Assembly (NCBI GenBank): GCA_964565925.1 | Contig: CAZMGV010000009.1 | Span: forward strand, 102,429-166,428 | From: CAZMGV01 sp964565925 | Lineage (GTDB): Bacteria; JAGRBM01; JAHCIT01 | Reading direction: 5' to 3' | DNA length: 64,000 nucleotides | In this document: piece by piece, positions 60,824 through 64,000 of the stretch | How the letters are laid out: each line of letters starts with the position of its first letter | Position numbering within the stretch: position 1 is the stretch's first letter | Notes under the pieces: generated by a model | Databases searched by the model: none | The model's input: the letters and a program-made list of their open reading frames with translations, nothing else | What the model was told of the DNA's origin: nothing | Position numbers and translations under genes: made by a program

Positions 60824-60867
60824 TCAGAATTCACGACTCGATTGAAAGTCTTCTTTAGTAGCCCCGG

Positions 60868-61044
60868 TCATTCGTGCCCCTTGCCGATCATCCTGAGCAT
60901 CTTGAGATTGATAATGACGAACCGGAAAAGCTGCCAAGGCAGAAAATGCCGCAGGAACAGCGTGAAGCGTGTGGGTTTCGGCGCATGAAGAGCGCCTTCG
61001 GGTGTCAGGTTTTCAGGCAACGTGCGAGGGTCCGGGTTCTGCAT
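60868..61044 (-). CDS. Small basic protein following the SQR-like gene
   Basis: 58 residues from ATG 61044 (MQNPDPRTLPEN). A polar start is followed by a hydrophobic, basic helix ('FTLFLRHFLPWQLFRFVIIN') and a short basic end, suggesting peripheral membrane attachment. It begins six bases after the stop of the SQR-like gene, so it is likely co-translated. A GTG at 61071 would overlap that gene. Possibly a small membrane partner of the oxidoreductase. Family not recognised. Confidence 0.65.
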   Translation of the reverse strand: MQNPDPRTLPENLTPEGALHAPKPTRFTLFLRHFLPWQLFRFVIINLKMLRMIGKGHE

Positions 61045-61049
61045 CGCGG

Positions 61050-62507
61050 TCACTCCGGAATGAGCCACCACAACGGGCGGCTTTTCGCTTTATAGATGAA
61101 CATCGTGTGAAGCAGCCGCTTGATCCAGTGTCCGGCGCTTCCGATCTCGCCGAAAGTGGAATCCAGCTCGCGGCCGTATTCGGGAAACCGCTCGTAGTCG
61201 GGCACGATCGGATACATCGTCATCGAGGCGGCCGAACCTTTCAGGATTCCGGTTCCGGCGGAGGCCACGCACGCGGCTCCGAGCTTCGCCAGCGATGCAC
61301 GGTGGGCGGGCGCATCGGGCTTGACCAGAATGCGGTCCCGGACCGTCATCGCCGCAGCTACACCCATCACGCCCGACGGCATGCCGGTGCGGGGCGGAGC
61401 CGGTGTGATCGAGGTACCCTTCGGGCTGGTCCGGGGGCGGGAAATCGGATGCGGCGGTGCGAACGCGATCCCGACGGCAAACAAGTTCGGATATCCCGGC
61501 GCCTGGTAGGTTTGCGGCCAGTCGGCCGCCTTCCATGCCTCGTAGGGCTTGGGCGTGTAGTCGGCATCCACCTTCATGAAACCGCTCGATGCAAACATCT
61601 CCGCCGTAAGGTCGGTACCATCTTTCGCAAAGGCTTTCAGATCAACGCCCCGGAACGGCGGGAGCAGCATGGCGAAATCGAATTCGAGAGCGCCTTCGGC
61701 GCCGGCCAGCGTTTCGTACTGGAGGCGTCCCTTTTCAACCCGGTGAACATGCGCGCCGCTGATCCATTCGACTCCGCGTTCGGCGAAAAGCGATTCGGCG
61801 AACACTTTGCTGTGGGTTACGTATCCCCCCATCTTCAGATGCAGTCCGCCAACGCCGAAATCGCCGATCTGGGCCTCGTTGGTCAGATATATGATCCGCG
61901 CCTTGTCGCGGACTCCGTGGCGGCGGAGCTCGAACTCGACGTTGAACACGTACTCGAAGGCAGCCCCCTCGCAGGTGCAGTTGCCGTGACCGACTCCTAC
62001 CACGAATGTCTGCTTCTGTCCGCCCTTCATGCGCTCGACGGCGGCCAGGAACTCTCTCGCCGCGTGGGCCGCATGATCGGCAGTGCAGACGGAAACCGAA
62101 TTTCCGGTGTCAGGTCCCAGCCCCGGGGTGGCCGCGAAGTTGAGCTTCGGCCCCGTGGCATTGATCAGGAAGTCGTATGGAACGATCTCGCGCCTGCCGG
62201 CGCTTTCCGGAAGCGTCGATTCGGCGGCCACATAAGGACCCGCTGCATCCACGCCGCCTTCTGGATGGATTTCGGCCGCCCTGGCCTGCGTGAATTCGAT
62301 TCCCAGTTTCCGGTACAGCGGCGCCAGTGGCACGAGGGTCTGCTCCGGTTTCATCCGGCCGACACCGACCCAGATGTTGGACGGAATCCAGTTCCAGTCC
62401 GTTTTCGGCGAGACGACATGGACGTCGTGATTGCGTGGCAGCCATCGGCGAAGATGCTGAGCCGCGGCATGGCCCGCGATCCCGGCTCCCAGAATGACGA
62501 CGTTCAT
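61050..62507 (-). CDS. FAD-dependent oxidoreductase, sulfide:quinone-reductase-like
   Basis: A 485-residue flavoprotein. The N-terminal FAD motif is 'VVILGAGIAGHAAAQHLRR', then 'PSNIWVGVGRMKPEQT' and 'FLINATGPKL', with a second nucleotide block and 'PNLFAVGIAF'. Cysteines lie at 'GNCTCEG' and 'VCTADHAA', the region where SQR carries redox-active Cys. The C-terminal 40 residues are amphipathic ('IKRLLHTMFIYKAKSRPLWWL'), as in membrane-bound SQR/NDH-2. It likely passes electrons from sulfide to quinone. A type II NADH dehydrogenase relative is the alternative. The ribosome site GGAAGGAG is strong. Confidence 0.85.
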   Translation of the reverse strand: MNVVILGAGIAGHAAAQHLRRWLPRNHDVHVVSPKTDWNWIPSNIWVGVGRMKPEQTLVPLAPLYRKLGIEFTQARAAEIHPEGGVDAAGPYVAAESTLPESAGRREIVPYDFLINATGPKLNFAATPGLGPDTGNSVSVCTADHAAHAAREFLAAVERMKGGQKQTFVVGVGHGNCTCEGAAFEYVFNVEFELRRHGVRDKARIIYLTNEAQIGDFGVGGLHLKMGGYVTHSKVFAESLFAERGVEWISGAHVHRVEKGRLQYETLAGAEGALEFDFAMLLPPFRGVDLKAFAKDGTDLTAEMFASSGFMKVDADYTPKPYEAWKAADWPQTYQAPGYPNLFAVGIAFAPPHPISRPRTSPKGTSITPAPPRTGMPSGVMGVAAAMTVRDRILVKPDAPAHRASLAKLGAACVASAGTGILKGSAASMTMYPIVPDYERFPEYGRELDSTFGEIGSAGHWIKRLLHTMFIYKAKSRPLWWLIPE

Positions 62508-62602
62508 CTGCCGGCTCCTTCCGCAACCCGTTCAGGATACGGATTTCAGGGGGCTGCCGACATGACTTGAGTCATCTGTCCGGCCCGTCAGAGTATCTTT
62601 TC

Positions 62603-63799
62603 TCAGCGTAGCCACTCCGGCCTGAAAATCAGCAACAGGCCAAGAATTAGGATGACGGCCCCGCTCAGCAGCTTGAGCCAGCGTCCTTCCCGCTCCTGCA
62701 GCTTGTGCCGGTCCAGGGTGATGACAACCAGCGCCACCATCAGGGCATCATCGGCCATGTAGGCCGCAATATACAGGAACAGATACGCATACTGGACCGG
62801 TTGCGAGTATCCGTGTCCCGCCAGCACATGAGTGTAGAGCGCCGGCAATCCTGCCGTGCACAGCAGTTCGACCAGATTGACAAGGACAGCGAGCACGGAG
62901 GCGCCGGCAAGCGCCCCCCATAAGTTCTCCGCCTGAACGATACGGCGCACGCGGGAATAGATGGCCGGTTTCGCGGCGTCCGGTATGGAAAGCGAAACCC
63001 CCGCTCCTGGTTTCAGCGAATCCTTCACATGCACGAGGCCGATCGCTCCTGCGATCAGACCCAGCACGATCTGGGCGGGACGGTAAAAGCCCACCAGCAG
63101 GAACACGTTCAGCCAGGCGGCCATGAAAGCGAGATACGCCAGACCGCTCGCCGTCACGAAGGTTCCGGCCACCAGCAGGATCTTCCGGCGGCTTTTCAGG
63201 TTCACCAGCAGTGAGAGCAGAAACAGCAGCACCCACATGGCGCACGGATTGAACCCGTCGATGAGGCCGATCACGAGCGTAAACAGCGGCATCCCGAGCG
63301 AATCCGCCGAGACGCGGCCCAGCAGGGGCAGTTCGACAGATTCATTCCGGCCGACAGGAACCACCGGGACCGCAACGCCTGAAACCGGAGCTGTCACCGG
63401 AGGAGAAACCGGCGGAACGGCTCTACCCGGTTCCAGCAGTTGTTCAATCTCCGCGCCGGTCGTCCCGCCGCTGTCAAAACCGGCGAATACCTCGCCGCAG
63501 ATATCGAAGGTTGGCACCCCCGGCCGGATGATGCCCGCCGAGACCGACAGTTCCTGAAATCTCCTGCGCACGCCGGGATCGGCGGAGATATCCAGATAAA
63601 CGACCTTCACATCGGGATTGCGGCGGGACAATTCATCCAGAAAGGTCCGGGCGGCAGCGCAGTGGGGACAGCCCAGTCGGGTATAGACCGTAATGGACCT
63701 GCATCCCGTCGTAGTCTTGGCGGGTTCGGCCCAAGCTGATGCCAATAACCCCAACAGCAGGGCCAGGAAGACGAAAGGGATAATAACGGGGCGTTTCAT
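62603..63799 (-). CDS. Glutaredoxin-like domain fused to a CcdA/DsbD-like membrane domain
   Basis: About 398 residues from ATG 63799 (MKRPVIIPFV). There is a signal peptide, then a glutaredoxin-like domain with active site CPHC ('YTRLGCPHCAAARTFLDEL') and 'GVPTFDICGEVFAGF', a Pro/Val-rich linker, then six membrane helices with 'GLIDGFNPCAMWVLLF' and 'LVNLVELLCTAGLP', which provide the two membrane cysteines (NPC and LC) typical of CcdA/DsbD transporters. It moves reducing power across the inner membrane to periplasmic thiols. An ORF extension to 63943 is not supported by composition. Confidence 0.88.
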   Translation of the reverse strand: MKRPVIIPFVFLALLLGLLASAWAEPAKTTTGCRSITVYTRLGCPHCAAARTFLDELSRRNPDVKVVYLDISADPGVRRRFQELSVSAGIIRPGVPTFDICGEVFAGFDSGGTTGAEIEQLLEPGRAVPPVSPPVTAPVSGVAVPVVPVGRNESVELPLLGRVSADSLGMPLFTLVIGLIDGFNPCAMWVLLFLLSLLVNLKSRRKILLVAGTFVTASGLAYLAFMAAWLNVFLLVGFYRPAQIVLGLIAGAIGLVHVKDSLKPGAGVSLSIPDAAKPAIYSRVRRIVQAENLWGALAGASVLAVLVNLVELLCTAGLPALYTHVLAGHGYSQPVQYAYLFLYIAAYMADDALMVALVVITLDRHKLQEREGRWLKLLSGAVILILGLLLIFRPEWLR

Positions 63800-63945
63800 C
63801 AGGAAATAAACACCGGCATGTTCAACTCCATCTCTTCTCAATGGAAAAATCCCCAATCGAGGCTCCTGCCCGACACGTCCAAGGGCTATTTTCCTGTGCA
63901 CACAGAATAGCTGTACCGGAACAGGTTTCTTGTTTCCCACCATGC

Positions 63946-64000
63946 CCCTACCCGGTGACCACCCCCTCCCTACCCCAGGCCTTTCTGCTAACTCTTTGAA
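63946..64000. repeat. Dispersed repeat, start of copy 3
   Basis: CCCCTACCCGGTGACC... ACCCCCTCCCTACCCC ... CTAACTCTTTGA matches the left end of the repeats at 54707 and 60471. The window ends inside it, so whether the gene fragment follows cannot be seen. Confidence 0.8.

Larger units (their letters stand above)
60471..60836. repeat. Dispersed repeat, copy 2
   Basis: Matches 54707-55084 from the C-rich arm to TTCTCAATCAGAATTCACGA. The flanks differ from copy 1 at both ends, so the ends at 60836 and 55084 mark the unit's right border. The G-rich arm is shorter here (GGGGTAGG). Confidence 0.85.
60379..60867. other. Gene-poor region holding a dispersed repeat
   Basis: About 490 bp. From 60471 to 60836 it is the second copy of the dispersed repeat. 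Outside that nothing is recognised. Confidence 0.6.

Noticed and set aside
60969..62570. Open frame of 533 codons on the plus strand
   Set aside because: Antisense of the SQR-like gene, which has clear FAD motifs.

Overview
The window comes from a GC-rich, Gram-negative bacterium: there are many lipoprotein signals, periplasmic and outer-envelope proteins, and a CaCA antiporter. The gene style (RecA-like ImuA plus DnaE2, the NfeD/FloA pair, VCBS lipoproteins, Dyp peroxidase, rubrerythrin) fits a deltaproteobacteria-like or related uncultured lineage, but nothing here fixes the phylum. No rRNA, CRISPR array or complete insertion sequence was seen.

Layout. 1-3.2 kb: membrane-microdomain operon (two NfeD proteins, FloA, a membrane-anchored partner). 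3.2-20.2 kb: mostly housekeeping and envelope genes. These are an MBL hydrolase, Dyp peroxidase, a rubredoxin/rubrerythrin/Fur-type peroxide-stress group with matching operator palindromes, nadC, a DNA methylase with a histone-like tail, a 2-hydroxyacid dehydrogenase, a TPR protein, a patatin, a VCBS lipoprotein, leuS, two basic coiled-coil membrane proteins and a glycine-rich lipoprotein. At 20.5 kb a tRNA-Ser(GCU) is overlapped by the 3' end of a large serine recombinase, which marks the edge of an accessory region that runs to about 54 kb. 55.3-63.8 kb returns to metabolic genes: OtsA-OtsB fusion plus GH15, a Ca2+/Na+ antiporter, an SQR-like flavoprotein, and a glutaredoxin/CcdA-like protein.

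The accessory region holds the most unusual material. Ten exported proteins (25-51 kb) carry what looks like the same TolB/CsgG-like alpha-beta domain, nine of them with a C-x4-C motif followed by a hydrophobic-RG strand. Three of these (28.4, 34.8 and 37.6 kb) continue into three PEGA domains and a C-terminal formylglycine-generating-enzyme (C-type-lectin) fold. In those three, the last ~25 codons before the conserved GFRCAQ end differ almost only at codon positions 1 and 2, with the third base kept. This is the footprint expected of adenine mutagenesis by a diversity-generating retroelement (DGR). No reverse transcriptase or template repeat is visible in the window, so any retroelement would have to act from elsewhere. 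Four tandem lipoproteins (45-49.5 kb) show mosaic structure, two of them sharing a 506-bp identical 3' segment behind divergent 5' parts. Two TlpA-like thioredoxins sit among these genes and could service their cysteines.

Around this envelope cluster lie candidate defence or conflict genes: a GIY-YIG/Sel1 protein with a partner, an LCAT-like lipase next to a TIR-like (PF10137-type) protein, a PrrC/RloC-like ATPase flanked by a full and a truncated SRAP gene, and a four-gene operon with an RNase J-like hydrolase, a PD-(D/E)XK-like protein and a septoil-knot protein. An SOS mutagenesis cassette appears to have been broken by insertion: a 5' imuA fragment lies at 43.6 kb and a 3' dnaE2 fragment at 50.9 kb, in the same orientation, with the thioredoxin/lipoprotein block between them. 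A dispersed repeat carrying a conserved gene 3' end occurs at 54.7 and 60.5 kb, and its C-rich start recurs at the right edge.
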